Assembly: GCA_015295945.1 (NCBI GenBank)
Contig: DVED01000130.1
Coordinates: 1 to 64,000 of the forward strand
Source: Oscillatoriales cyanobacterium M59_W2019_021
GTDB taxonomy: Bacteria; Cyanobacteriota; Cyanobacteriia; Cyanobacteriales; Geitlerinemataceae
Reading direction: 5' to 3'
Length of the DNA stretch: 64,000 nucleotides
Shown: piece after piece, positions 19,217 to 29,314 of the stretch
How positions within the stretch are numbered: the first letter of the stretch is position 1
Layout of the letters: each line of letters starts with the position of its first letter
Translations under genes and position numbers: made by a program
The notes under the pieces: model-generated
What the model saw: the letters and a program-made list of their open reading frames with translations, nothing else
What the model was told of the DNA's origin: nothing
The model's database searches: none

Positions 19217-20483
19217 TATTCTCGCGAATTGGTGGCGATCTTATCAGTTTGAGAAAGCGTTAAGTCAGGACGATCGCCATCAAGCCCAGCAAATTCTCCA
19301 AAAAATATTGAGTTCGGGCGCTCGATTATCTCACTTAGAACGACTTTTTCAAGAAAACCAGAAACTCGTTCAAACGAACCAAGAATTAAAACAGCGACAA
19401 AAACATCTTTTAACCGTTCGTCGAACTCTTGCTAACTCGAACTTTCTGCCGAGCGACTCCGAACTGATTCGAGATATTTCAGACAAATTTAAAATCGAAC
19501 GAATCGAGCAAAATTTAATTCAATGTACGGGCATCGATCGCCGCATATTTTCACCTTTAGAAGCGATTATCTCTGACTTTTTAGAAAAAGAACTTCTAGG
19601 TATTCAAGAACCATCAAGAACAGCAAACTTTCGCACAGCTTTACAAGACCTATATGGATTAAAACGAGGTCTCGATCCAAATTATAGTTCTCAACTATCT
19701 CCCCATCTTTATTTAATAAAATATTTTTTAGAAAATGTCTATTGTACGTATTTGGCATGGTTTTTCGTTTACCAACAAGGTTTACTACCCTCGCGCATCG
19801 CGATTTTAGATGTCGCTGCCGGACCGGGAACGGTAGCTTACGGACTCTCTCTCTTTTTGCAAAGCTGTTGCCAGCGAATGTTCTTACCCGATCTTCATAT
19901 CTCGTATTCGTCTTTGGAAAAGCAAAAAACATTTCAATATCGAGGTCTGCAAGTGTGGCGTCGCTATGCAGATTCTCAAACAACGCCAATCCCTTTCTAT
20001 TTTCAGTTTTTAACCCAAGATATCTTTGAATACGCCAAAAATTCGAGCAAGATCGCTCGCAAATTTTTTGATTTTGTCGTCATCTCCCATTGCTTTTTTG
20101 CCGATCTTGCCCATCGCCGTCAAGCTTTTCAAATTTATCAGCAGATTTTTGAAAAGCACCTCAAACCGGATGGCTGTGTTTTCCTCATCATCCAGAGTCG
20201 CAAACTGTATAAATTTTACAATCTCCGCCCAGAGCAAATTCAATGCGATCGAGAAGAACGGCTGGTACGAGAATTTTTAAACGAAATGGGATTGCGCTTA
20301 AAAAACTATATTTATATCAGTTCTACAGGAAGCCGAACGTTTCGCAAAAAAGAATTTTATCAATTTGCCAAATCGCGACTGCCGAAGTACGAGTCGATGA
20401 GAACAATTCACCATCAATATTTGGGTATCAAACGCGATTTACACTATGCCGTTGATGATTACATTATTCTCGCCCAACGATAG
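19209..20483 (+). CDS. Methyltransferase-like protein, partner of the radical SAM gene
   Basis: SAM-binding-like ILDVAAGPGTVAYGLSLFLQ; FDFVVISHCFFADL; KPDGCVFLII; 8-nt overlap with the upstream gene. Confidence 0.6.
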   Translation: MNNILANWWRSYQFEKALSQDDRHQAQQILQKILSSGARLSHLERLFQENQKLVQTNQELKQRQKHLLTVRRTLANSNFLPSDSELIRDISDKFKIERIEQNLIQCTGIDRRIFSPLEAIISDFLEKELLGIQEPSRTANFRTALQDLYGLKRGLDPNYSSQLSPHLYLIKYFLENVYCTYLAWFFVYQQGLLPSRIAILDVAAGPGTVAYGLSLFLQSCCQRMFLPDLHISYSSLEKQKTFQYRGLQVWRRYADSQTTPIPFYFQFLTQDIFEYAKNSSKIARKFFDFVVISHCFFADLAHRRQAFQIYQQIFEKHLKPDGCVFLIIQSRKLYKFYNLRPEQIQCDREERLVREFLNEMGLRLKNYIYISSTGSRTFRKKEFYQFAKSRLPKYESMRTIHHQYLGIKRDLHYAVDDYIILAQR

Positions 20484-20614
20484 AAGGACTCCCAAATTCA
20501 TGCCCCCAAGCTAAAATCGCAGACCGATCCCGCGATCGACTGTTAAGATTACTTCATACGGACGGCGATCGAATCGTTACATCCTCAACTCCACTCTTCG
20601 CATACTCCAACTGG

Positions 20615-22420
20615 ATGACTGGCGCATCTTCCCCAAGACTAACTCCCCGACGGCGGGAAAACGACTGGCGATTGTTTCTGCGACTGGTTCCCTACGCCCG
20701 TCGCCACCGCCGCTTGCTGCTGACCGTTGCCTGCCTGCTGGTTCCCCTGTCAGTTGCCGGGGCGATTCAACCGATTCTCATCGGACAGGCAATCTCGTTA
20801 ATCCGCCAAGAACCCACCTTCTTTTTACTCGAAGGCAAAACCCTCTCGACGGGGTTATCGATCCTGGCGGGTTTGCTGCTAGCCACCATCGTCATCCGCC
20901 TGGGATTGGAATCGACGCAGTTATTTTTAGTCCAAAAAGTCGGGCAGCGAATGACGGCGGATATTCGCGACGATTTATTCGCCCATGTCATGTCGCTGTC
21001 GTCGCGATTTTTCGATCGCACGCCTGTGGGACGCTTGATTACCCGCCTGACCAGCGATGTCGAAGCGTTGGGAGATGTCTTCGCTACGGGGGCAATTGGT
21101 ATCCTCAGCGATCTCGCTTCGATCGCCATGAACCTCATTGTCGCCTTCACCCTCCAGTGGCAATTAGCATTAATGCTGCTGTTGATGCTGATTCCCGTTA
21201 CTGCAACGGTGATTTACTTTCAGCAACAGTACCGCATCGCCAACTACCGTTCTCGCGAAGAACTGTCGAGTTTGAATGCGATGTTGCAAGAAAATATCGT
21301 CGGGATTAACGTGGTGCAGTTGTTTCGGCGGGAACAATTTAACGCCGAATCGTTCCGCCAGATCAACCAGCGTTACATCAAAGCGGTGGATGGTACGATT
21401 TTTTACGACTCCATGGTTTCGGCTATTTTAGAATGGATTTCGCTGGTGGCGATCGCCGGCGTCCTCTGGTTGGGCGGCACTCAGGTGATGAACGAAACCA
21501 TGACCTTTGGAACCCTGGCAACCTTTATCCTCTTTGCCCAGCGGGTGTTCGATCCCCTGCGCCAATTTGCCGAAAAATTCACCTCGCTGCAATCTGGATT
21601 TACTGCCGTCGAACGCATCAGCGACCTCCTCGACGAACCGATCGAAATTCGCGACGCCCAAACCCCCGCCCACCTCGACCCGCAAACGGCAGCCGGAGAA
21701 ATCCGCTTCGAGAATGTTTCGTTTGCCTACAAACCCGACGAATACGTTCTCGAAAACCTCGACTTCACCATTCGTCCCGGCGAAAAAGTGGCGTTGGTGG
21801 GTCCGACGGGGGCGGGGAAAAGCTCGATTATCCGCTTGCTGTGCCGCCTGTACGAACCGACACGGGGTCGGATTACCATCGATGGGGTGGATATTCGGGA
21901 GATTCCCCAGGCTCAATTGCGCCGCTATGTGGGGGTGATTTTGCAGGATGGTTTCCTGTTTGCCGGGGATGTCAAGAGCAATATCGCCCTGGGAGAAACC
22001 TACTCCATGGAACAAATCCGCAACGCTGCCGCCCAAACGAATGTCGATCGACTCATCGAACAGTTACCTCAAGGATACGATACCCAACTGCGAGAACGGG
22101 GAACGAACCTGTCGGGGGGACAGAAGCAATTGTTAGCCTTTGCCCGTGCTGCCATTCGCGATCCGCGCATTTTGGTGTTGGACGAGGCGACGGCGAGTTT
22201 GGATGTGGGGACGGAATCGCTGATCCAGGAAGCCCTCGAGCGACTGTTGGGCGATCGCACGGCAATTATTATCGCTCACCGCCTCTCGACAATTCGCAAT
22301 GTCGATCGCATTCTCGTCCTCAAACGGGGTCAACTGGTCGAATCGGGAAATCACGAAGAACTCCTCCAACAAGGCGGACTTTATGCCAGTTTGTACCAGT
22401 TGCAGATGTTGGGAACGTGA
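20615..22420 (+). CDS. ABC transporter, fused TMD-NBD (MsbA-like exporter)
   Basis: Walker A GPTGAGKSS, LSGGQKQLLAFARA, Walker B ILVLDEATASLD. Confidence 0.93.
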   Translation: MTGASSPRLTPRRRENDWRLFLRLVPYARRHRRLLLTVACLLVPLSVAGAIQPILIGQAISLIRQEPTFFLLEGKTLSTGLSILAGLLLATIVIRLGLESTQLFLVQKVGQRMTADIRDDLFAHVMSLSSRFFDRTPVGRLITRLTSDVEALGDVFATGAIGILSDLASIAMNLIVAFTLQWQLALMLLLMLIPVTATVIYFQQQYRIANYRSREELSSLNAMLQENIVGINVVQLFRREQFNAESFRQINQRYIKAVDGTIFYDSMVSAILEWISLVAIAGVLWLGGTQVMNETMTFGTLATFILFAQRVFDPLRQFAEKFTSLQSGFTAVERISDLLDEPIEIRDAQTPAHLDPQTAAGEIRFENVSFAYKPDEYVLENLDFTIRPGEKVALVGPTGAGKSSIIRLLCRLYEPTRGRITIDGVDIREIPQAQLRRYVGVILQDGFLFAGDVKSNIALGETYSMEQIRNAAAQTNVDRLIEQLPQGYDTQLRERGTNLSGGQKQLLAFARAAIRDPRILVLDEATASLDVGTESLIQEALERLLGDRTAIIIAHRLSTIRNVDRILVLKRGQLVESGNHEELLQQGGLYASLYQLQMLGT

Positions 22421-22539
22421 TTTTATCGATATAAACCCAACCCAGACCGGACGATCTCGGCGTTTAGCTGACGGCTGACAGCTAACTGCCGTTCGCTATA
22501 TAATCGATCTACCCTGATCGGAATGGGCTTGCCGCAGTC

Positions 22540-23832
22540 GTGATCGAAAGCCGTCGTTCCGATATCGATAGAAAAACCGCGATCGCCATGCTCAGCGTCC
22601 GAGAAGCCGAAACCCTACTGTTCGATCTGGTGCGCCCCTTGGATAACCAGCGAGATGTCGAAGTGGTGGATCTCCTCAATGCCACGGGGCGGATTTTAGC
22701 GACTCCCGTTGCCTCGAAGTTAGACTTTCCTCATTGGGATAATTCGGCCATGGATGGCTATGCCGTGCGTTACGAAGATGTCAAAACTTGTAGCGTCGAT
22801 CGCCCCGCTATCTTAGAAATTATCGAAGAAATTCCCGCCGGAACTCCACCCCAAAAAGCACTCAAATCGGGACAAGCTGCCCGCATCCTCACAGGTTCGA
22901 TGATGCCCAATGGTGGGGATACCGTCGTGATGCAGGAAAATACCCAACGCGACGGCAACCGCGTGGCGATCTCCGTTCCCCCCAAAGAAGCCGGGGATTT
23001 CGTCCGCCATCGGGGCGCATTTCACCCAGCGGGGACGACGTTAATCGAAGCGGGGGTGCGGTTGCAACCTGCCGAAATCGCCGTTTTAGCCGCCGCGCAA
23101 TGCTCGAAAGTGCGGGTGTATCGCCGATTGCGCGTGGCGGTTTTATCCACAGGAGACGAATTGACAACCCCCGATCGCCCCTTGCAACCGGGACAAATTG
23201 TAGACTCGAATCAGTACGCGCTCACATCGTTTTTGCTGCAACTGGGGATCGAACCCCTGCGGCTAGGTATTGTGGGAGACAGCCCCGACGAACTGTACGA
23301 AGCGATTTCCGATGCGATCGACTGGGGAGATGCGGTGCTGTCTACCGGTGGCGTCTCCGTCGGCGATTACGACTATGTGGAAGATGTTCTGGAAGAGTTA
23401 GGCGGCACGATTCACATTCGATCGATCGCCGTCAAACCCGGAAAACCCCTCACCGTCGCCACCGTCGGCAAGAAAAACATCCTCTATTTCGGCTTGCCGG
23501 GAAATCCCGTTTCGGCGTTAGTCGGTGCGTGGCGGTTTGTGAAACCGGTACTGCAAAGAATGGGAGGATTGTCTCGGGGTTGGGAACCCGTTTTCGTGGA
23601 CGCCGTGACGACATCGCCTCTGAAATCCGATGGCAAGCGAGAGACGTACTTATGGGGACGACTATCTTTAAACAATGGCAACTACGAGTTTGCAGTCGCC
23701 TCCGGCAGCCACAGTTCGGGCAATTTAATTAATCTAGTCCAAACCAATGGATTGGCGGTATTGCCCGTCGGAACGACGCCAATCGCCGCCGGAGAGCGAG
23801 TTTCGGTATTGCAAATAATGGGTAATGGGTAA
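22540..23832 (+). CDS. moeA: Molybdopterin molybdotransferase MoeA
   Basis: DNSAMDGYAVR, LSTGDEL, STGGVSVGDYD, GLPGNPVSAL. Confidence 0.93.
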   Translation: MIESRRSDIDRKTAIAMLSVREAETLLFDLVRPLDNQRDVEVVDLLNATGRILATPVASKLDFPHWDNSAMDGYAVRYEDVKTCSVDRPAILEIIEEIPAGTPPQKALKSGQAARILTGSMMPNGGDTVVMQENTQRDGNRVAISVPPKEAGDFVRHRGAFHPAGTTLIEAGVRLQPAEIAVLAAAQCSKVRVYRRLRVAVLSTGDELTTPDRPLQPGQIVDSNQYALTSFLLQLGIEPLRLGIVGDSPDELYEAISDAIDWGDAVLSTGGVSVGDYDYVEDVLEELGGTIHIRSIAVKPGKPLTVATVGKKNILYFGLPGNPVSALVGAWRFVKPVLQRMGGLSRGWEPVFVDAVTTSPLKSDGKRETYLWGRLSLNNGNYEFAVASGSHSSGNLINLVQTNGLAVLPVGTTPIAAGERVSVLQIMGNG

Positions 23833-23847
23833 TGGGTAATGGGTAAT
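23820..23847 (+). repeat. Four heptamer repeats (GGGTAAT)4 overlapping the moeA stop codon
   Basis: GGG runs at exact 7-nt period (23820, 23827, 23834, 23841). Confidence 0.95.
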
Positions 23848-23903
23848 TGGTCACTGTCCCCTTACTTCCTTACCCCCTGCTCCCCCAGCTCCCCCTGCTT
23901 TCT

Positions 23904-25931
23904 TCACCTCACCTCCTCAACCCCAACCCGAGAAACTGCCGGACGACCGATGCCTGCGGTAAGATCGTAACTCGTTGCCAACAATCCCAGCCACAGAGCG
24001 GGATATCGAGGTTCCAGCCACGGCTGAATCCACCGTCCGAATTGCGGCAGCCAACCCAGCAGCCAACCGGCGAGCGCCTGCCAAGTAAAGGTAAAATAAC
24101 TTCCCAACCACCGCAACAGATCTCGAGATCCGGCGAGTTCCCAAATCCACCATAAAAGTGAGGGATTTTGCCAAGCGGCTTTGAGCGCGAGACGGTTGAA
24201 CATTCCCCAACTGGTGCGATCTTTAATAAACGTATCGGCGACTTCTGGGGGTTCGTTGGCGAGTAACCCAAAGAAGGTATTTAATATGGCGTTGATGCGT
24301 TGGGGGGCAACGAATTTCCCGGTAGGAACCATCATCCCTTTAGAAAACAGCCAAGTAACGGCAATATTGCTTTGATAGGCGCGAATGCGATCGAGATGTT
24401 CTGCCTTCAGCAAATCGTGTTTGAGTGCCGTATCTAATAACTCCGTCAGCCGCGCCATATTGCGAACCAAAGAGCCAAATCCGGTGAAAACTAACGGCGA
24501 TTGTAACGAAGCCGCATCGCCAATGGCTAACAGCCGATCGATCGCCACTCTTCGTTCTTGACTGTTGCCGCTAAAGTGACCGGGAATATACCCAAAAGTT
24601 GCTTTTTTCCACTCCAACTTTTCCACGTCGCAGCGTCGATATTCGGGCAAAATAGCGAAAAAGTCCTCGTACATTTCCAGTAGAGAACCGGGATTTTCGG
24701 GATGAATTTGGTGGTAGTGAAACAGATAAAACGTTAACTCGTTGCCTTCACCGGGAAATAACTCCCAAATCAGTTGCCGACCTCGCGAAATATCGCCGTG
24801 GGAGTTCAACACGTCGCCGTATTGGGAATCCCAAACCCCCGGCTCGAATCCGCCAGAAATCACTGCCCCAACGGTGGGACAAACGCTATCGAATGCCCGT
24901 CCTCCGTTCAACTGCCAAGAGATCGGCGAGGCAGATCCCATGGCATCGACCAACAACCGACCGGAGGCAGATTTCTCCGTTTGGGTGGGTAAATGTCGGG
25001 CTTGAATTGTCACCTGAGTCTCGCTAACATCGGCGCGGATAAATTCCGTTTCATCCCAAATTTCTCCCCCCGCCGATCGCAATTTTTCCCCACACATTCG
25101 CAGTAATTTTTCGGCATTGATCGCCACATTCAACACTTTGGGCGTATGCAGCACCTTAGCTTTACACTGAGGCGGATTGTTGGCATCGAAGAACTTATTA
25201 AATCCGTCGATATATTCCGCCGCAATTAAACTTTCAAATTCTGCCTGGGTAAACAATCCTAAATCGATTAAACTTTGAAACTCCGTTCGCGAAATATTCC
25301 ATTCCCGATTCATCCGTCCAAACGGCAATCGTTCCAACAACAAAACCCGATATCCCCGTCTTGCCATCACCGCCGCGTGAATGACGCCTAATGCTCCGCC
25401 GATATAAATGAGATCGTAAGTTTGTGAGGTTTTTTCGGCCGAGGAAGAAGCTGAAGAAAATACGACTTGCTGCGGTGTTTGGGGATGACGAACCCCATCG
25501 CGCCACCGCTTTTCCCACCAATACGCGCGAGTTAAATCGTATTCACCGTTGGGGATTTTTTGAAAGTATTTAACAGTAAGGGGATAGTCTGATTTGAGGG
25601 CATCGAAAATGGATTGTTGGGATAAATCGATGTCGGGGGGAACGGGGTAACGGTTGGGAAACCGATTTCTGATGGCGATTTCTAAGTCAGAAAAAATCGC
25701 TTTTTCTCCGGAAATTGGACGCTCGCCCCAACGAAACACTTTGAGATACGTCGTGCGTTGTAACGACCACACAAAAATCGACAGTTCTTCTTCATCTGGG
25801 GGAAAACACAGTTGTAACCCATCGGGGGTGGGCGATTTCTTGCCTTGAGGCGGCATCCATTCCCCTTGCAGCCAAGTGCGAACGGCGGCAGTGTGTGGCG
25901 TGGGAATTTCCAGGTAAAGAAGTTGTTTCAT
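23904..25931 (-). CDS. cruA: CruA/CruP-type lycopene cyclase (FAD-dependent)
   Basis: Rossmann-like YDLIYIGGALGVIHAAVMARRGYRVLLLERLPFGRMNREWNIS; long cyanobacterial architecture; CruA versus CruP not certain. Confidence 0.75.
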   Translation of the reverse strand: MKQLLYLEIPTPHTAAVRTWLQGEWMPPQGKKSPTPDGLQLCFPPDEEELSIFVWSLQRTTYLKVFRWGERPISGEKAIFSDLEIAIRNRFPNRYPVPPDIDLSQQSIFDALKSDYPLTVKYFQKIPNGEYDLTRAYWWEKRWRDGVRHPQTPQQVVFSSASSSAEKTSQTYDLIYIGGALGVIHAAVMARRGYRVLLLERLPFGRMNREWNISRTEFQSLIDLGLFTQAEFESLIAAEYIDGFNKFFDANNPPQCKAKVLHTPKVLNVAINAEKLLRMCGEKLRSAGGEIWDETEFIRADVSETQVTIQARHLPTQTEKSASGRLLVDAMGSASPISWQLNGGRAFDSVCPTVGAVISGGFEPGVWDSQYGDVLNSHGDISRGRQLIWELFPGEGNELTFYLFHYHQIHPENPGSLLEMYEDFFAILPEYRRCDVEKLEWKKATFGYIPGHFSGNSQERRVAIDRLLAIGDAASLQSPLVFTGFGSLVRNMARLTELLDTALKHDLLKAEHLDRIRAYQSNIAVTWLFSKGMMVPTGKFVAPQRINAILNTFFGLLANEPPEVADTFIKDRTSWGMFNRLALKAAWQNPSLLWWIWELAGSRDLLRWLGSYFTFTWQALAGWLLGWLPQFGRWIQPWLEPRYPALWLGLLATSYDLTAGIGRPAVSRVGVEEVR

Positions 25932-26105
25932 GGGTGAGTTCGGTGATGAAGAGATGAGAATAGAGCGATCGCATTTCTCGGTGATTGGGAATGCCGGGAA
26001 ACCCTCGGGGCAATTCTCCTGTGGAGAAACTTGGCGAATGAGACTTCCCCAACCAGATTAAGATAGATTGCATCTAAACCCAAATAGCAATCGCGTTGGC
26101 GCAGT

Positions 26106-26138
26106 CCGTCCTTTGGACGTAGCGACTCCTGTTAGGAG
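26106..26138. repeat. Double mini-hairpin element CGTCC-TTT-GGACG / ACTCC-TGTTA-GGAGT
   Basis: Two adjacent perfect 5-bp inverted repeats in an intergenic region; resembles dispersed cyanobacterial palindromic repeats. Confidence 0.6.
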
Positions 26139-26264
26139 TGTCGATCGCGGGCGCTTGGAGAAAAAAGTAAGATATAATGCCGGATACTCAAAATTTCACT
26201 GCATTACAATTTTGGTTTCATTCACAAAATTCATCCCATTCTAGATACAACCTCAAAATCTACT

Positions 26265-26504
26265 ATGAATTATTCCATTCCTAAGACCCTACCCGAAATG
26301 GTCGAGCTATTGGAACAACCCGTCAATGAGGAATTGGTCGCTACGGCGATCGCGGCAGTGGTGGGGATGGCTCGACATCGGGGTCAAACCCTCGCCGACT
26401 TGACTGCCGAAGTTTTAAAAGACGATTTTATCCTCGATCGCACCCAACGAGACTGGCTCAGCACTGTCGTTGCCGAAGCCTGGGACAGTTTGCCCGATTG
26501 CTGA
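26265..26504 (+). CDS. Conserved-looking hypothetical protein, 79 aa
   Basis: ORF with good composition; no family recognised. Confidence 0.55.
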   Translation: MNYSIPKTLPEMVELLEQPVNEELVATAIAAVVGMARHRGQTLADLTAEVLKDDFILDRTQRDWLSTVVAEAWDSLPDC

Positions 26505-26579
26505 GTAGCGGTGGTGAACGTCGAAACTGGCGATTGGGGTAGGTCTTTCTAGTGACCAGCGACCCAACCCCCAAACCCG

Positions 26580-26915
26580 TTAAAAATAAAATCGCAGATG
26601 GATGCGCGAATTCAGTTTTTCTTCAACCTGCTCTCCCAATTGTAAGTGTCGCTCCGCGATTTGCCCGACATCGCTGGGTTTGACTTGACAGTACCAAGTT
26701 TCCTCGGTGGTTTCATCTGCCCCGATCCGGACTGTGGGACCGGAACTGCACTGTCCCTGACAATCGCACGCCTCGATGGTGTAACCCGTTACCCCCGCCT
26801 CTTGAAACGCTTTTAACGTCTCTGCCGAACCCTGCGCCAAACAGGAGCGATGCTGGCACACCCACACCGTTTTCGCTGGGGGAACAATGGGGCGATCGAA
26901 CTGAGTGTTTGCCAT
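26580..26915 (-). CDS. Thioredoxin-like [2Fe-2S] ferredoxin domain protein (start moved to 26915)
   Basis: VCQHRSCLAQGS...ACDCQGQCSSGPTVRI cysteine pattern. Confidence 0.85.
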   Translation of the reverse strand: MANTQFDRPIVPPAKTVWVCQHRSCLAQGSAETLKAFQEAGVTGYTIEACDCQGQCSSGPTVRIGADETTEETWYCQVKPSDVGQIAERHLQLGEQVEEKLNSRIHLRFYF

Positions 26916-27031
26916 GGGCGAATCTACTTTACGATCGGGCGGTTTCAATTGTAACAATTCCCAACCCGGACTTCTAAGGTTTGCAGGCAGAGCGGTAAAA
27001 TTTGTGGAGAACTAGACTACTGAGGCAAGCA

Positions 27032-27496
27032 ATGCCCAAAACCGTGGCAGATGTCATGAGTCGCAACCCGATGGTGGTGCGACCGGAAACCCCCATCCAA
27101 GAAGCGATTCAAATCGTTGCCGAACGTCGAATCAGCGGCTTACCCGTGGTGAATGCCGAAGGTCAATTGGTAGGAATCCTCTCCGAAACCGACCTGATGT
27201 GGCGGGAAACAGGCGTTCGGGAACCCGCTTATATCACCATTCTCGACAGCGTGATTTACCTGGAAAATCCCGCCCGGTACGAGCGCGAGTTGCATAAGGC
27301 ATTAGGCGCAACCGTGGGCGAAGTCATGTCCAAACCTCCGATCGTGACCACCACCCCGGACACCCCCCTGCAAGACGCCGCGCGAGTGCTGCACGAGAAA
27401 AAATTACACCGACTTCCCGTCCTCGATGCCTCCGGTCAAGTCATCGGGATTTTGACGCGCGGCGACATCGTACGAGCGCTAGCTGCCAGTGAATAG
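27032..27496 (+). CDS. Tandem CBS domain protein
   Basis: VADVMSRNPMVVRPETPIQEAIQIVAERRISGLPVV ... VGEVMSKPPIVTTTPDTPLQDAARVL. Confidence 0.92.
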   Translation: MPKTVADVMSRNPMVVRPETPIQEAIQIVAERRISGLPVVNAEGQLVGILSETDLMWRETGVREPAYITILDSVIYLENPARYERELHKALGATVGEVMSKPPIVTTTPDTPLQDAARVLHEKKLHRLPVLDASGQVIGILTRGDIVRALAASE

Positions 27497-27555
27497 CTGG
27501 TGGCGAGTGGCTAGTCGGTTTTCACCCATTACCCATTACCAATTACCCATAATTA

Positions 27556-28221
27556 ATGACCATTACCCCCGAATCAGTGCGACAATCGATCGAATCTGAC
27601 GATTATGGCGAGCGCCTCAGCGGCGTGACGAAACTCGGTCATCTCGATCCAGAGGTCGCTTTTCCCCTGGTGCAAAGTCTCGTTAACGATCCCAATCCTC
27701 GGGTTCGCTACTCGGCAGTCAGCAAACTCGCCACATTAGGCACGCAGGATTTAGCCGTAACGTTGGAACTGCTGCGCGATCGCCTCTACAACGATTCGGA
27801 ATTGGACGTGAAAGCCGCCGCCGCCGATGCGTTAGGCGCATTAAAGATTCGCGATGCCTTCGACGATCTCGAGAAAGCATACCATCAGACCTCTGACTGG
27901 ATCTTGCGTTTGAGTATCGTTGCCGCCTTGGGAGAAATGGGGGAGCCTCGTGCCTTCGATATCCTCCAAGATGCCTTACAATCGGATGAAGACTTAATCG
28001 TCGGGGCAGCCATTGGCGCACTTGGCGAATTCGGGGACGATCGCGCCATTGACTTACTGTTACCGCTAATCGACTACGATGATTGGCAAATTCGCTTTCG
28101 CCTCGCTCAAGCGTTGGGACGCTTCCAGGGAGAAAGCGTTACCCAAGCGTTACAAAAACTTGCCGCCGACCCCTCCGAACCCGTTTCTCAAGAAGCTCAA
28201 CGGTTTTTAGTCAGCGGTTAG
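27556..28221 (+). CDS. HEAT-repeat protein, NblB/phycobilin lyase-like
   Basis: HEAT repeats (VRYSAVSKLATLG, VKAAAADALGAL, LRLSIVAALGEMG); resembles NblB-type proteins. Confidence 0.75.
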   Translation: MTITPESVRQSIESDDYGERLSGVTKLGHLDPEVAFPLVQSLVNDPNPRVRYSAVSKLATLGTQDLAVTLELLRDRLYNDSELDVKAAAADALGALKIRDAFDDLEKAYHQTSDWILRLSIVAALGEMGEPRAFDILQDALQSDEDLIVGAAIGALGEFGDDRAIDLLLPLIDYDDWQIRFRLAQALGRFQGESVTQALQKLAADPSEPVSQEAQRFLVSG

Positions 28222-28325
28222 GGATTAGCAGTAGGTGTGTCGAGCGCGAGCAAAATGCACCAGAATGGTTAGCTCTGATCGCGCGTAGATTTCTCTTCGA
28301 TTGCCCGTTGTTCGACCTCACAACT

Positions 28326-29195
28326 ATGAACCAAATTGTAGGGTTGATAAGCCATGCTTGGGTTGGATCGCTCGGGATGAGTTTCATCCTCTTGCACGCC
28401 CTGCAACCTAGATTGACGCTGCCACACTCGAAGCTTCAATCTGCTTTACCCATTACAGTCGCCCAAAATGTTAATTTTGAAAGACATTTTCGAGACTTAG
28501 GTGTTGAGGGTTCGATTATCATTTACGACTCGAAGGACGATCGTTTTTTTCAATATAACCCACAACGCAATACCACCAGTTTTCCATCGGCTTCTACCTT
28601 TAAGATTCTCAACTCCCTCATTGCCTTAGAAACTGGAGTCATTGCCGATGAAATTGCCATTCTCACTTGGGACGGAATTCACAGAGAGCTTCCCGAATGG
28701 AACCGAGACTTGAATCTGAAAGAAGCGATGAAGCTTTCTGCTGTCTGGTTTTATCAAGTGCTAGCTCGCCGAGTGGGATACGAGCGAATGCAACAATGGG
28801 TGGCAAGTGCGGAATATGGCAACCAAAATATTGGAGAAGAGGAGGATATCGATCGATTTTGGTTAAATGGGGAATTACGCATCACACCTCAAGAGCAAAT
28901 TCAATTTCTCCGCCGTCTCTATGAGAATGAATTACCCTTTTCCGAACGATCGCTCTCGATTGTTAAAGACATTCTCATCAACGAAAAAACTCCGGATTAT
29001 ATCATTCGAGGAAAAACGGGTTGGTACGGTTTTGGAGACCCGTCGATCGCGAATGTGGGTTGGTATGTCGGTTATGTGGAAACGAGCGAGAATGTTTACT
29101 TTTTTGCCACGAACATCGATATTCGCAATCCTCAAGATGCTGCCGCGCGAATCGAATTAACCCGTCGCTGTTTTCAATCCATGGGAGTTCTGTAA
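28326..29195 (+). CDS. Class D (OXA-type) beta-lactamase or penicillin-binding relative
   Basis: SxxK (STFK), SxV (SAV), YGN, KTG motifs in correct order; start taken at 28326. Confidence 0.88.
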   Translation: MNQIVGLISHAWVGSLGMSFILLHALQPRLTLPHSKLQSALPITVAQNVNFERHFRDLGVEGSIIIYDSKDDRFFQYNPQRNTTSFPSASTFKILNSLIALETGVIADEIAILTWDGIHRELPEWNRDLNLKEAMKLSAVWFYQVLARRVGYERMQQWVASAEYGNQNIGEEEDIDRFWLNGELRITPQEQIQFLRRLYENELPFSERSLSIVKDILINEKTPDYIIRGKTGWYGFGDPSIANVGWYVGYVETSENVYFFATNIDIRNPQDAAARIELTRRCFQSMGVL

Positions 29196-29314
29196 ATTAG
29201 GGTTAGGGTGTGTTCTGGAACGAAATGCACCCTCTGGGTCAGTGGTGGGTTCGGGGCGATCGTCAATAACTAATAAATCCTTTCTGCATTCTGCCTGTCT
29301 CGCTCGCCGATCGA

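Noticed and set aside
21428-22434. ORFs 21428..22036 (-) and 21433..22434 (+) inside the ABC transporter gene
   Set aside because: Off-frame shadows of the MsbA-like gene; Arg/Gly/Pro-rich composition with no recognisable domain.
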